Assembly (NCBI RefSeq): GCF_038561965.1
Contig: NZ_CP139348.1
Coordinates: 558,001 to 622,000, forward strand
Direction: 5' to 3'
DNA length: 64,000 nt
Origin: Stutzerimonas stutzeri
GTDB lineage: Bacteria; Pseudomonadota; Gammaproteobacteria; Pseudomonadales; Pseudomonadaceae
This document shows positions 53,425 through 63,136 of the stretch, one piece after another. The position numbers and the translations under genes are program-made. Position 1 is the first letter of the stretch. Every line of letters starts with the position of its first letter. The notes under the pieces are model-generated. The model had not been told where the DNA came from. It ran no database searches and saw nothing but the letters and a program-made list of their open reading frames with translations.

Positions 53425-53798
53425 CGATGTTTCTCCGTAGGATTCAGTCAGTCGCACAGCCGTGTCAGCTAGCGCGGTTACCCGACAACGCACACCCTCC
53501 CGAGAGCGGTACCAGCAATGCCTACCTTGAGCTTTGGCGCCGGTGGCCGCTTCGCATCCGTGCGTCCTTGAGCAGGGCGTCGCGCTTGGGGTACGCAGAA
53601 GGTAATGACCTGCCTCGTATTCCCAATCCGTCGAACGGTTGATTCATTCGTGAACCGACGAAGTGCACCGCGATGGTTCGTCGTGAGGAGATGCTCGAAC
53701 GCCTTGTTTCCAAGGCGCTCGGATAGGCTGAATGCGCCCGCGAAGGCGCATGTCGTATGACTGTGCCGCAGGCATGGCTGCAGCACCGCGTCTACGAA
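53425..53798. other. Intergenic region between ureC and the curlin-like gene
   Basis: 374 bp. Close to the ureC end are two hairpins: 7-bp perfect arms 53732-53738/53745-53751 and 53700-53706/53711-53717, neither with a T tail. The rest is leader and promoter space for the curlin-like gene; no clear -35/-10 pair, and no credible ORF. Confidence 0.5.
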
Positions 53799-55499
<1,701 letters not shown>

Positions 55500-55533
55500 C
55501 GGGGCTCCCTGTTCGGTCCCTGTATTGGCTCTG

Positions 55534-55644
55534 CCCTCACCCCAACCCTCTCCCGGAGGGAGAGGGGGCTGATCGGCGTTTGTCCATCCCGTCGCAGCGG
55601 GCTGCTTTTCTCCCTCTCCCCCTGGGAGAGGGCTGGAGTGAGGG
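55534..55644. repeat. Composite palindromic repeat between ureB and ureC
   Basis: Outer imperfect inverted repeat of 21 bp (55534-55554 with 55624-55644, two mismatches), beginning CCCTCAC and ending GTGAGGG, with an inner CCCTCTCCC/GGGAGAGGG hairpin on each side. Such CCCTCTCCC-rich elements are common between genes in pseudomonads and xanthomonads. Confidence 0.8.
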
Positions 55645-55648
55645 GCTT

Positions 55649-55954
55649 CTAGAGCCCGCCCATCACCCGGCCGGCAAAGCCGAACACGCGCCTATCTCCA
55701 GCGAGGTCGACCAACTCGACGTCGCGGCTCTGTCCCGGTTCGAAGCGCACCGCGGTACCGGCGGGGATGTTCAGACGCATGCCGCGGGCAGCAGCGCGGT
55801 CGAAGGCCAGCGCATCGTTGGTTTCGAAGAAGTGGTAGTGCGAGCCGACCTGAATCGGCCGGTCACCGCTGTTGGCAACGCTGAGTTGCAGCGTGCGGCG
55901 GCCGGCGTTGAGCTCGATCTCGCCGTCCTTGATCTGGTATTCGCCGGGAATCAT
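55649..55954 (-). CDS. ureB: Urease beta subunit
   Basis: 101-residue structural subunit: MIPGEYQIKDGEIELNAGRRTLQLSVANSGDRPIQVGSHYHFFETNDALAFDR and AGTAVRFEPGQSRDVELVDLAGDRRVFGFAGRVMG are diagnostic. The start overlaps the acetyltransferase stop by four bases. Confidence 0.97.
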   Translation of the reverse strand: MIPGEYQIKDGEIELNAGRRTLQLSVANSGDRPIQVGSHYHFFETNDALAFDRAAARGMRLNIPAGTAVRFEPGQSRDVELVDLAGDRRVFGFAGRVMGGL

Positions 55955-56514
55955 GGGTTGGACGTCCTGTTCAGGGTCAGTTGCATCATGGTCAGGTCCA
56001 GCCAGCGACCGAACTTGCAGCCGACCTGGCGCATCTGGCCGACGTGGATAAAGCCGAGCTGCTGGTGCATGTGCACCGAGGCGCGGTTCTCGCTTTCGAT
56101 GAAGGCGACCATCACGTGCTTTTGCAGTTGCCGCGCGCGCTCGATCAGCGCCTTCATCAGGCTGCGGCCGATGCCGCTGCCGCGGTGGTCGGGGCTGACG
56201 TACACCGAGTTCTCCACGGTGTGGCGGAAGCCGTCGTGCGGACGCCAGGGGCCGAACGAGGCATAGCCGGCCACCTGGCCTAGCTCGTCAATGGCCACCA
56301 GCACCGGGTAATTCTGTTCGTGGCGCTCGGCCAGCCAGGCGCGGCGGTTGTCGAGGTCGACGGTGTGGTCGTTCCAGATCGCCGTGCTGTTCAGCACCGC
56401 GTCGTTATAGATATGCAGGATGCCTTCGAGGTCGGCATCCATGGCGTCACGTATCTGCACGTTGAGTTCCTTCAAAGCGGGTCTGGGGTCTTCGCAGTAG
56501 ACATTGACCGACAT
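55951..56514 (-). CDS. GNAT acetyltransferase inside the urease operon (phosphinothricin/methionine-sulfoximine type)
   Basis: 187 residues: IRDAMDADLEGILHIYNDAVLNSTAIWNDHTVDLDNRRAWLAER, VYVSPDHRGSGIGRSLMKALIERA (acetyl-CoA loop), and MRQVGCKFGRWLDLTMMQLTL match the Pat/YncA family. P. aeruginosa PA4866, between ureA and ureB, acetylates methionine sulfoximine and sulfone; this is the syntenic counterpart. It ends overlapping ureB and starts one base after the ureA stop. The first about 20 residues (MSVNVYCEDPRPALKELN) are extra; an internal start is possible. Confidence 0.9.
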   Translation of the reverse strand: MSVNVYCEDPRPALKELNVQIRDAMDADLEGILHIYNDAVLNSTAIWNDHTVDLDNRRAWLAERHEQNYPVLVAIDELGQVAGYASFGPWRPHDGFRHTVENSVYVSPDHRGSGIGRSLMKALIERARQLQKHVMVAFIESENRASVHMHQQLGFIHVGQMRQVGCKFGRWLDLTMMQLTLNRTSNP

Positions 56515-56515
56515 T

Positions 56516-56818
56516 TCAGGCGATTGGTTGATGCACGGTGACCAGCTTGGTGCCGTCCGGGAACGTGGCTTCGACCTGAATTTCCGGAATCATTTCCGGC
56601 ACGCCTTCCATGACCTGCTCACGGGTCAGCAGCGTGGTGCCGAAGTGCATGAGATCGGCGACCGTCCGGCCGTCGCGTGCGCCTTCGAGCAGCGCGGCGG
56701 AGATATAGGCCATGGCTTCCGGGTAATTGAGCTTCACCCCGCGCGCCAGGCGGCGTTCGGCCACCAGGCCGGCGGTGAAGATCAGTAGCTTGTCTTTCTC
56801 TCTTGGCGACAAATCCAT
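56516..56818 (-). CDS. ureA: Urease gamma subunit
   Basis: 100 residues, standard length: MDLSPREKDKLLIFTAGLVAERRLARGVKLNYPEAMAYISAALLEGARDGRTVADLM through EATFPDGTKLVTVHQPI. ATG 56818 gives the canonical N terminus; the frame is open to 57028 but only through a repeat element and the ureD end. Confidence 0.97.
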   Translation of the reverse strand: MDLSPREKDKLLIFTAGLVAERRLARGVKLNYPEAMAYISAALLEGARDGRTVADLMHFGTTLLTREQVMEGVPEMIPEIQVEATFPDGTKLVTVHQPIA

Positions 56819-56830
56819 AACAACTCCAGT

Positions 56831-56860
56831 CGTAGGGTGGATGTCGCTTTCACATCCACC
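56831..56860. repeat. GTAG-headed palindromic repeat, copy 1
   Basis: CGTAG head followed by GGTGGATG (56836-56843) and its exact reverse complement CATCCACC (56853-56860). Lies in the 5' leader of ureA, between ureD and ureA. Confidence 0.75.
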
Positions 56861-56920
56861 GGCTCGTGGCGGCAAACCACGCAGCGTTTTATTCAGGGCA
56901 GCGTGCACATAGGCGCGCCC

Positions 56921-56955
56921 GCGTAGGGTGGGCAACGGCGCAAGCCTTGCCCACC
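56921..56955. repeat. GTAG-headed palindromic repeat, copy 2
   Basis: GCGTAG head, GGTGGGCAA (56927-56935) and exact complement TTGCCCACC (56947-56955). It is 60 bases from copy 1 in the same orientation and immediately beyond the ureD stop. Confidence 0.75.
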
Positions 56956-56961
56956 GATTGT

Positions 56962-57795
56962 TCAAGTACTCCAGATTCGTGGCGGTACGGCCTCGCGCCC
57001 CAGCAGTGCCGGCCGCAACAGCCGCCACAGTGCGATCAGCCAGGCGCGGGCATGCAGCGCTTCGTCGGCCAGGCAGCGCGCCACCACCAGGCCGGGTAGC
57101 TGGGTCAGGTCGCCGCGCACGCGGCTGGGCAACTCGCGGCAGCGTTCCATCAGCTCGGCATCGATCTCGCCGCTGACGATCAGGGTCGCAAACACCGAAC
57201 GCCCGTCGAGGCCGATCGGCGAATCCAGCAGGCCGTCAGCGCCGGCGATGCGCTGGCGTTCGTGCCAGATCAGCTGTTCGTCGCGGCGGATATCCAGGCG
57301 CGCCTGGAAATGCCCGGCGTCGAAGCGCTCGCCTGCGGCCGGTCGCCCCAGCGCGACCATATCCCAATAGAACAGCCGCGCATCGCCTTCCAACTCGATG
57401 CGGGTATTCAATTCGGCCTGCGCCGCGGAGTAAACAATCGTTTCCTGCGGCAGCCATTCCAGCGTGGCACCGGCTTCGACGCGCAGGTGCACGTCCTGAA
57501 ATGCCGGGCCTGCCGCGCGATACCACTTGGCCGCGCCGGGGCTGGTCAGCTGCGCCCAGGCACCGGCTGCGACATGGGCACTGATATCCAGCCGATCACC
57601 GCCGGCGATGCCGCCCGGCGGATGCACGATGATGTGCTGACAGACTTGCGGCCCTTCGGGGTAAAGGTGTTTCTGCACCCGTAGCGGCCCGCTGTGGCGA
57701 CGCAGCACGGGACGCGTTGTTTGCCCGAACGCGGCGTAGCGGAGGCTAAGCTCCGCTTCCCAGCATGGGGAGAACGACGAATTCGCTGCAGTCAT
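56962..57795 (-). CDS. ureD: Urease accessory protein UreD
   Basis: 277 residues from ATG 57795 (GTG 57804 is a possible alternative adding three). UreD scaffold: RRHSGPLRVQKHLYPEGPQVCQHIIVHPPGGIAGGDRLDI, TSPGAAKWYRA, LEWLPQETIVYSAAQ. It receives nickel from UreG/UreF and hands it to apo-urease. First gene of ureD-A-gnat-B-C, under the sigma-54 promoter at 57831. Confidence 0.94.
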   Translation of the reverse strand: MTAANSSFSPCWEAELSLRYAAFGQTTRPVLRRHSGPLRVQKHLYPEGPQVCQHIIVHPPGGIAGGDRLDISAHVAAGAWAQLTSPGAAKWYRAAGPAFQDVHLRVEAGATLEWLPQETIVYSAAQAELNTRIELEGDARLFYWDMVALGRPAAGERFDAGHFQARLDIRRDEQLIWHERQRIAGADGLLDSPIGLDGRSVFATLIVSGEIDAELMERCRELPSRVRGDLTQLPGLVVARCLADEALHARAWLIALWRLLRPALLGREAVPPRIWST

Positions 57796-57830
57796 GATCG
57801 GCACGCGTTGGATGATGTTGGTTGGACTTC

Positions 57831-57846
57831 AGCAATAGTCGTGCCT
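57831..57846 (-). promoter_or_regulatory. Sigma-54 (RpoN) promoter of ureDABC
   Basis: On the minus strand AGGCACGACTATTGCT matches TGGCACG-N4-TTGCW at every position but the first. The -12 GC is 37 bases before the ureD ATG, the same distance as at ureE. Confidence 0.78.
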
Positions 57847-57936
57847 CCTGCGCCATTGCGGTGCAGAAGAGTCGTCGGGCCTTCGGGTATCAACGATGTG
57901 ATCCGCAGGCTGACCTGTGCTTGGTGCGCAGCGACG

Positions 57937-57953
57937 TGCACCAGGTTGGCGCG
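57937..57953 (-). promoter_or_regulatory. NtrC-type dyad upstream of ureD (proximal)
   Basis: Read on +, TGCACC-N5-GGCGCG: one half-site is perfect, the other matches four of six. Centre about 100 bp from the -24 element. Confidence 0.5.
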
Positions 57954-57976
57954 CCACATCGCAGTGGTGGATGTTT

Positions 57977-57993
57977 TGCCCAGTTATGGTGCG
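57977..57993 (-). promoter_or_regulatory. NtrC-type dyad upstream of ureD (distal)
   Basis: TGCCCA-N5-GGTGCG on +, nine of twelve consensus positions. Its centre is 40 bp from the proximal site, close to the 41-bp spacing at ureE, which supports a real pair. Confidence 0.45.
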
Positions 57994-58042
57994 CCGGGTC
58001 GCTTCGATGCCCGACCGCCCGTCGCACCATTCCTTCTGCTAC

Positions 58043-58069
58043 TCAATGCTGTGGGCGACCGGCCGTAAC
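58043..58069 (+). promoter_or_regulatory. FliA (sigma-28) type promoter of the chemoreceptor
   Basis: TCAA, a 15-base spacer, then GCCGTAAC fits the flagellar sigma consensus (TAAA-N15-GCCGATAA) in spacing and most bases. It lies 33 bases before ATG 58103. Confidence 0.6.
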
Positions 58070-58102
58070 CCTGCATAACGTAGGTTCTCGCGGAGTTGTT
58101 GC

Positions 58103-60097
58103 ATGTCCTTTATTCCCACCCGTATCGCCTCGCGAATGACGCTTGGTGTTCTCGTTCTGCTGCTGTTCACGGCACTGGCCATTTTCGCGGTCATGACATT
58201 GGGCGGTAAACCACGGCTCGTCGCCACGGGAACGGCCGCAGCCGAGCAGTCGGTCAGTGCCCTGGCCCGGCAGCTGACCGTGCAACTCAGCCGTATCGAA
58301 GGGACCACCGCGGCCATAGCGCACCTGGCTGAGACAATGCCCAATGAAGCGTCGCTGGCGATGTCGGTGTTGCCGAACCTCATTGACGGCAAAGGTGATG
58401 AGGCGATTGCAGGCGGCGGTTTGTGGCCGGAGCCCAATGCGTTTACCCCCGGTGTCGAGCGGCGCAGTTTTTTCTGGGCACGTAACGACCGCGGTGGGCT
58501 GGACTATTCGAATGAATACAACGCGCTACAGACACCGGCCTACCACGCCGAGTCGTGGTACAGCGATGCTCGCTCGGCAACGTCCGGACGCTGTGTTTGG
58601 TCTGACGGTTATCTGGACACGGTCAGCGGCGTGGCAATGACCACCTGCAGCGTCCCTTACAAGCGCGGGGGTTCTTTTGCCGGTGTTGCCACCCTCGACC
58701 TCAAGCTGGATGGCCTGGCCAGTTTCCTCGAAGCAAATGGTGGCGTGACTGGAGGCTATGCCTTCGCACTCGATCAGGCCGGCAACCTGCTGTTCTTTCC
58801 TGGTGTAAAGGCAAGCGGCGGCCTGCCGACAATCGGCGATCGCGTGCGTGAGCAGCCTTGGCTAAGGCCCATTGCCGACGCCATTGCCGCCCGCGGTGCC
58901 GGGGATATCACGCTGTATCTCGAGCACGACGGCCTGGTGAATGGCCCGGCCTACGTGACGCTGGAAACCATGGAGGGCACGGGTTGGCGCGTTGGCCTGG
59001 TCACCCCTGAGGCGAACGTTACCGGCCTTGCTGACGAGCTGACCACGCAGATGCTGCTGCTCCTGCTTCCATTGCTGGCCGTGCTGCTGGGCGTCGCCTG
59101 GTTGGCAGGCAGGCGCCTGCTGGCGCAGCTTGACGAAACTACCGGCCAGATCGAGCGGCTCGGGCAGGGCGGTGGACGCGATGATGCGCAGCTCGAGGTA
59201 CGTCGCGCTGATGAGCTCGGTGCGCTCCGGGCCGCGGTCAACCGCTACGCGGGCTCGCTGCGCGAAATGCTGCGGCGCATTGGCGACGAGTCGGCGAGCC
59301 TCGAACGGCAGGCCGATGATCTGGCGCGGCTGTCGATCGGCCTGGCTGATCGAGCTGAGGCGCAGCGACAGGACAACACCTTGCTGGCAACTGCTATCAC
59401 TGAAATGTCCGCCAGCGCGGCGGAGGTTGCGCATAACACTACCGATTGCTCGGATACGGCCCGTCATTCGCTGGCGACCGCTGAGCAGGGGCAGGGGCAG
59501 GTGCAGCGCAACAGCGAAGTGATCGGGGGGCTGGCTGGCGAAATCAACCAGGCCGCCTCGGCGATCACTCAGTTGGGCTCGGACATCGAGCGGGTCGGTA
59601 GCGTACTGGACGTCATCAAATCCATCTCCGAACAGACCAACCTGCTGGCCCTCAATGCGGCCATCGAAGCGGCGCGAGCGGGCGAGCAGGGCCGCGGTTT
59701 TGCAGTGGTCGCCGACGAGGTGCGGACCCTGGCGGGCCGAACCCAGAGTTCTGCCAACGAAATCCAGCAGATGATCACCCAGCTGCGCCAGGCGTCCGCT
59801 CAAGCGGTATCGACCATGCAGGCCGGCGCCCAGCGTACGCACGAGGCCGTGCAGCAAGCCGATAGCGTCGCAGGCACGCTGGGCAATACAGTGACCAGCT
59901 TCGACGATATTGTTCAACGGGCGCAGCAGATTGCCGTGGCTGCGCAGCAGCAAAGCCATGTAACCCAGGAAATCAACGAGCTGGCCGTACGCATCCACAC
60001 CGCCAGCGAGGAGGGCGCGCGTGACGCTGCCACGCTGCGCGAGCTTGGCCAGGGCATGCAGGCAATTTCGCAACGATTGGCTGGTATGAGTCGCTGA
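58103..60097 (+). CDS. Methyl-accepting chemotaxis protein with double-CACHE-type sensor
   Basis: 664 residues: membrane helix 1 (about 12-34), a large periplasmic region (about 36-310) of dCACHE appearance (FFWARNDRGGLDYSNEYNALQTPAYHAESWYSDARS, WSDGYLDTVSGVAMTTCSVPYKRGGSFAGVATLDLKLDGL), membrane helix 2 (about 312-335), HAMP, and a cytoplasmic signalling domain with the conserved tip SISEQTNLLALNAAIEAARAGEQGRGFAVVADEVRTLA. No C-terminal CheR/CheB-tethering pentapeptide is seen. It lies between urease and urea-transport genes, so a nitrogenous ligand is plausible but not shown. Confidence 0.92.
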   Translation: MSFIPTRIASRMTLGVLVLLLFTALAIFAVMTLGGKPRLVATGTAAAEQSVSALARQLTVQLSRIEGTTAAIAHLAETMPNEASLAMSVLPNLIDGKGDEAIAGGGLWPEPNAFTPGVERRSFFWARNDRGGLDYSNEYNALQTPAYHAESWYSDARSATSGRCVWSDGYLDTVSGVAMTTCSVPYKRGGSFAGVATLDLKLDGLASFLEANGGVTGGYAFALDQAGNLLFFPGVKASGGLPTIGDRVREQPWLRPIADAIAARGAGDITLYLEHDGLVNGPAYVTLETMEGTGWRVGLVTPEANVTGLADELTTQMLLLLLPLLAVLLGVAWLAGRRLLAQLDETTGQIERLGQGGGRDDAQLEVRRADELGALRAAVNRYAGSLREMLRRIGDESASLERQADDLARLSIGLADRAEAQRQDNTLLATAITEMSASAAEVAHNTTDCSDTARHSLATAEQGQGQVQRNSEVIGGLAGEINQAASAITQLGSDIERVGSVLDVIKSISEQTNLLALNAAIEAARAGEQGRGFAVVADEVRTLAGRTQSSANEIQQMITQLRQASAQAVSTMQAGAQRTHEAVQQADSVAGTLGNTVTSFDDIVQRAQQIAVAAQQQSHVTQEINELAVRIHTASEEGARDAATLRELGQGMQAISQRLAGMSR

Positions 60098-60150
60098 TCA
60101 GGTACGGTCCGCGGCATATGCGCCGCTTGGGTCAGTGCTCCGCACGCAGC

Positions 60151-60175
60151 AGCCCCGCCTTGTGCGGGGCTTTTT
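60151..60175 (+). terminator. Rho-independent terminator after the chemoreceptor gene
   Basis: 8-bp perfect stem (60151-60158 with 60164-60171) followed by five T on +, 54 bases after the stop. Confidence 0.9.
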
Positions 60176-60210
60176 ATGGCTGCAGCGAGGCTGCGCTCAG
60201 AACGGCCGTG

Positions 60211-60909
60211 TTAAATCGCTACCAATCCCCGCACACCTTCGGCTTCCATGGTCTCGCCGCGGCCCTGCTGGACGATTTCGCCGCGGCTCATCACCAGATA
60301 TTGATCAGCCAGCTCGGCGGCGAAGTCGTAGAACTGTTCGACCAAAAGGATCGCCATGTCACCACGGGCAGCGAGCTTCTTGATCACCATGCCGATCTCC
60401 TTGATCACCGAGGGCTGGATGCCTTCGGTGGGCTCGTCGAGGATCAGCAGGCGCGGCTTGCTGGCGAGGGCGCGGCCGATGGCCAATTGTTGCTGCTGGC
60501 CACCGGAGAGGTCGCCGCCGCGGCGGTGCTTCATTTCCTTGAGCACCGGAAACAGCTCGTAGATAAACTCGGGCACTTCCTTGGCTTCTTTGGCGCTGAA
60601 GCGGGATAAGCCCATCAGCAGGTTTTCCTCGACGGTGAGGCGGCCGAATATCTCCCGCCCCTGCGGCACATAGGCGATGCCGGCATGCACGCGTTGGTGC
60701 GGTTTGAAGCCGGTGATCGGCTTGCCTTCCCAGCTCACCGCGCCTTCCTTGGCCGGAATCAGGCCCATCAGGCACTTGAGCAGGGTGGTCTTGCCGACGC
60801 CGTTGCGCCCGAGCAGGCAGGTCACTTCGCCGACCTTCGCCTCGAACGACAGCCCGCGCAGGATATGGCTGCCGCCGTAGTATTGATGCAGTTGCTGGAC
60901 TTGCAGCAT
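60211..60909 (-). CDS. urtE: Urea ABC transporter ATPase UrtE
   Basis: 232-residue LivF-type ATPase from ATG 60909 (SD AAGGAG). Walker A GRNGVGKTT, signature LSGGQQQQLAIGRAL, Walker B LLILDEPTEGIQPSVIKEIG. The TEGIQPS string is usual for UrtE. Last gene of the urt operon; separated from urtD by two repeat copies. Confidence 0.94.
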   Translation of the reverse strand: MLQVQQLHQYYGGSHILRGLSFEAKVGEVTCLLGRNGVGKTTLLKCLMGLIPAKEGAVSWEGKPITGFKPHQRVHAGIAYVPQGREIFGRLTVEENLLMGLSRFSAKEAKEVPEFIYELFPVLKEMKHRRGGDLSGGQQQQLAIGRALASKPRLLILDEPTEGIQPSVIKEIGMVIKKLAARGDMAILLVEQFYDFAAELADQYLVMSRGEIVQQGRGETMEAEGVRGLVAI

Positions 60910-60927
60910 GTGCGACTCCTTCACTTT

Positions 60928-60960
60928 GGTGGATAAGCCGCTGGCGTTATCCACCCTACG
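60928..60960. repeat. GTAG-headed palindromic repeat, copy 3 (inverted)
   Basis: GGTGGATAA (60928-60936) and exact complement TTATCCACC (60947-60955) with the CGTAGGG head on the minus strand (60954-60960). Between urtD and urtE, facing copy 4. Confidence 0.75.
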
Positions 60961-60999
60961 ATTAGGTTTGCGTTGATGCGGGCATGGGCGTTCGGCGGG

Positions 61000-61030
61000 C
61001 GTAGGGTGGATGACGCTTTACCCATCCACC
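61000..61030. repeat. GTAG-headed palindromic repeat, copy 4
   Basis: CGTAG head, GGTGGATG (61005-61012) and exact complement CATCCACC (61023-61030). Together with copy 3 it forms a head-to-head pair about 40 bases apart, like a BIME. Confidence 0.75.
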
Positions 61031-61078
61031 GTGGACTGCCACAGGCGGAAAAAACGCGTTATCGACCCTCCTGATCAA

Positions 61079-61944
<866 letters not shown>

Positions 61945-61948
<4 letters not shown>

Positions 61949-63024
61949 CCTTCGCCCCTCCGCTTGATAAGGCCGATGACGCCCTTGGGCAGGTACAGGG
62001 TGACCACGATGAACAGCGCGCCGAGGGCGAACAGCCAGTATTCGGGGAAGGCCACGGTGAACCAGCTCTTCATGCCGTTGACGATGCCGGCGCCGAGCAG
62101 CGGGCCGATCAGCGTGCCGCGCCCACCGAGGGCGACCCAGACGGCCGCCTCGATGGATTGCGTCGGCGCCATTTCGCTGGGGTTGATGATGCCGACCTGC
62201 GGCACATAGAGCGCCCCGGCCAAGCCGCAGAGCACAGCGGACAGGGTCCAGATGAACAGCTTGTAGCCGCGCGGATCGTAGCCGCAGAACATCAGCCGGT
62301 TTTCCGCATCACGCAGCGCCGTCAGCACCCGGCCGAACTTGCTGCGCGCCAGGCGCCAGCCGAGATACAGGCTGCCGACAAGCAGGACCACTGTGGCGAA
62401 AAACAGCGTGGCGCGGGTCGCCGGGGCCGAAATCGAAAAGCCGAGAATGGTCTTGAAGTCGGTGAAGCCGTTGTTGCCACCGAAACCGGTCTCGTTGCGG
62501 AAGAACAACAGCATCCCGGCGAAGGTCAGCGCCTGGGTCATGATCGAGAAGTACACGCCCTTGATCCGCGAGCGAAAGGCGAAGAAACCGAACACGAAGG
62601 CCAGTACGCCCGGAACCAGCACCACCAGGCACATCGCCCAGAGGAAACTCGAGGTGCCGTACCAGTACCAGGGCAGCTCGTTCCAGGCGAGAAAGCTCAT
62701 GAACGCCGGCAGACCCTCGCCGGCGCTCTGGCGCATCAGGTACATGCCCATGGCGTAGCCGCCGAGAGCGAAGAACAGCCCGTGGCCGAGGGACAGCAGC
62801 CCCGCGTAACCCCATACCAGATCCAGCGCCAAGGCGACGATGGCGTAGCAGAGAATCTTGCCGACCAATGTGAGCGTGTAGGCCGAGACGTGGAAGGCAT
62901 TGTCCGCGGGCAGCAGGTGCAGCAGCGGCATGGCCAGCAGGACGACAAGTACGATGACGAGCGCGACGGCGGTGACTTTCGGACCGGCTTTCTGCGCGGC
63001 CGTGAGCGTGAGTGGCTGGTTCAT
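61945..63024 (-). CDS. urtC: Urea ABC transporter permease UrtC
   Basis: 359-residue LivM-type permease with about nine to ten membrane spans, including LVWGYAGLLSLGHGLFFALGGYAMGMYLMR, MTQALTFAGMLLFFRNETGFGGNNGFTDFKTILGF, and LGGRGTLIGPLLGAGIVNGMKSWFT. The long loop with WNELPWYWYGTSSF is typical of UrtC. Confidence 0.94.
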
Positions 63025-63046
63025 GGCCGAGCCTCATTGATCTGGA

Positions 63047-63116
63047 GCGAGCTTGCTCGCGAAAGGGGGCGTGACACTGCGGCGACATTTGTGGCCAGGG
63101 CCGCTCCCGCGGGAGC
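63047..63116. repeat. Two REP-like palindromes between urtC and urtB
   Basis: GCGAGC-tt-GCTCGC (63047-63060) and a perfect 14-bp palindrome (63103-63116, GCTCCCG/CGGGAGC) with flanks resembling pseudomonad REP units (GCTCGCGAA, GGGAGCTGTAAGG). The 112-bp gap interrupts an otherwise overlapping operon. Confidence 0.65.
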
Positions 63117-63136
63117 TGTAAGGACGAGGATGGCGT

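Larger units (their letters stand above)
57796..58102. other. Divergent control region between ureD and the chemoreceptor
   Basis: 307 bp. Contains a sigma-54 promoter towards ureD, two NtrC-like dyads, and a FliA-type promoter towards the chemoreceptor, each listed separately. No gene. Confidence 0.7.
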
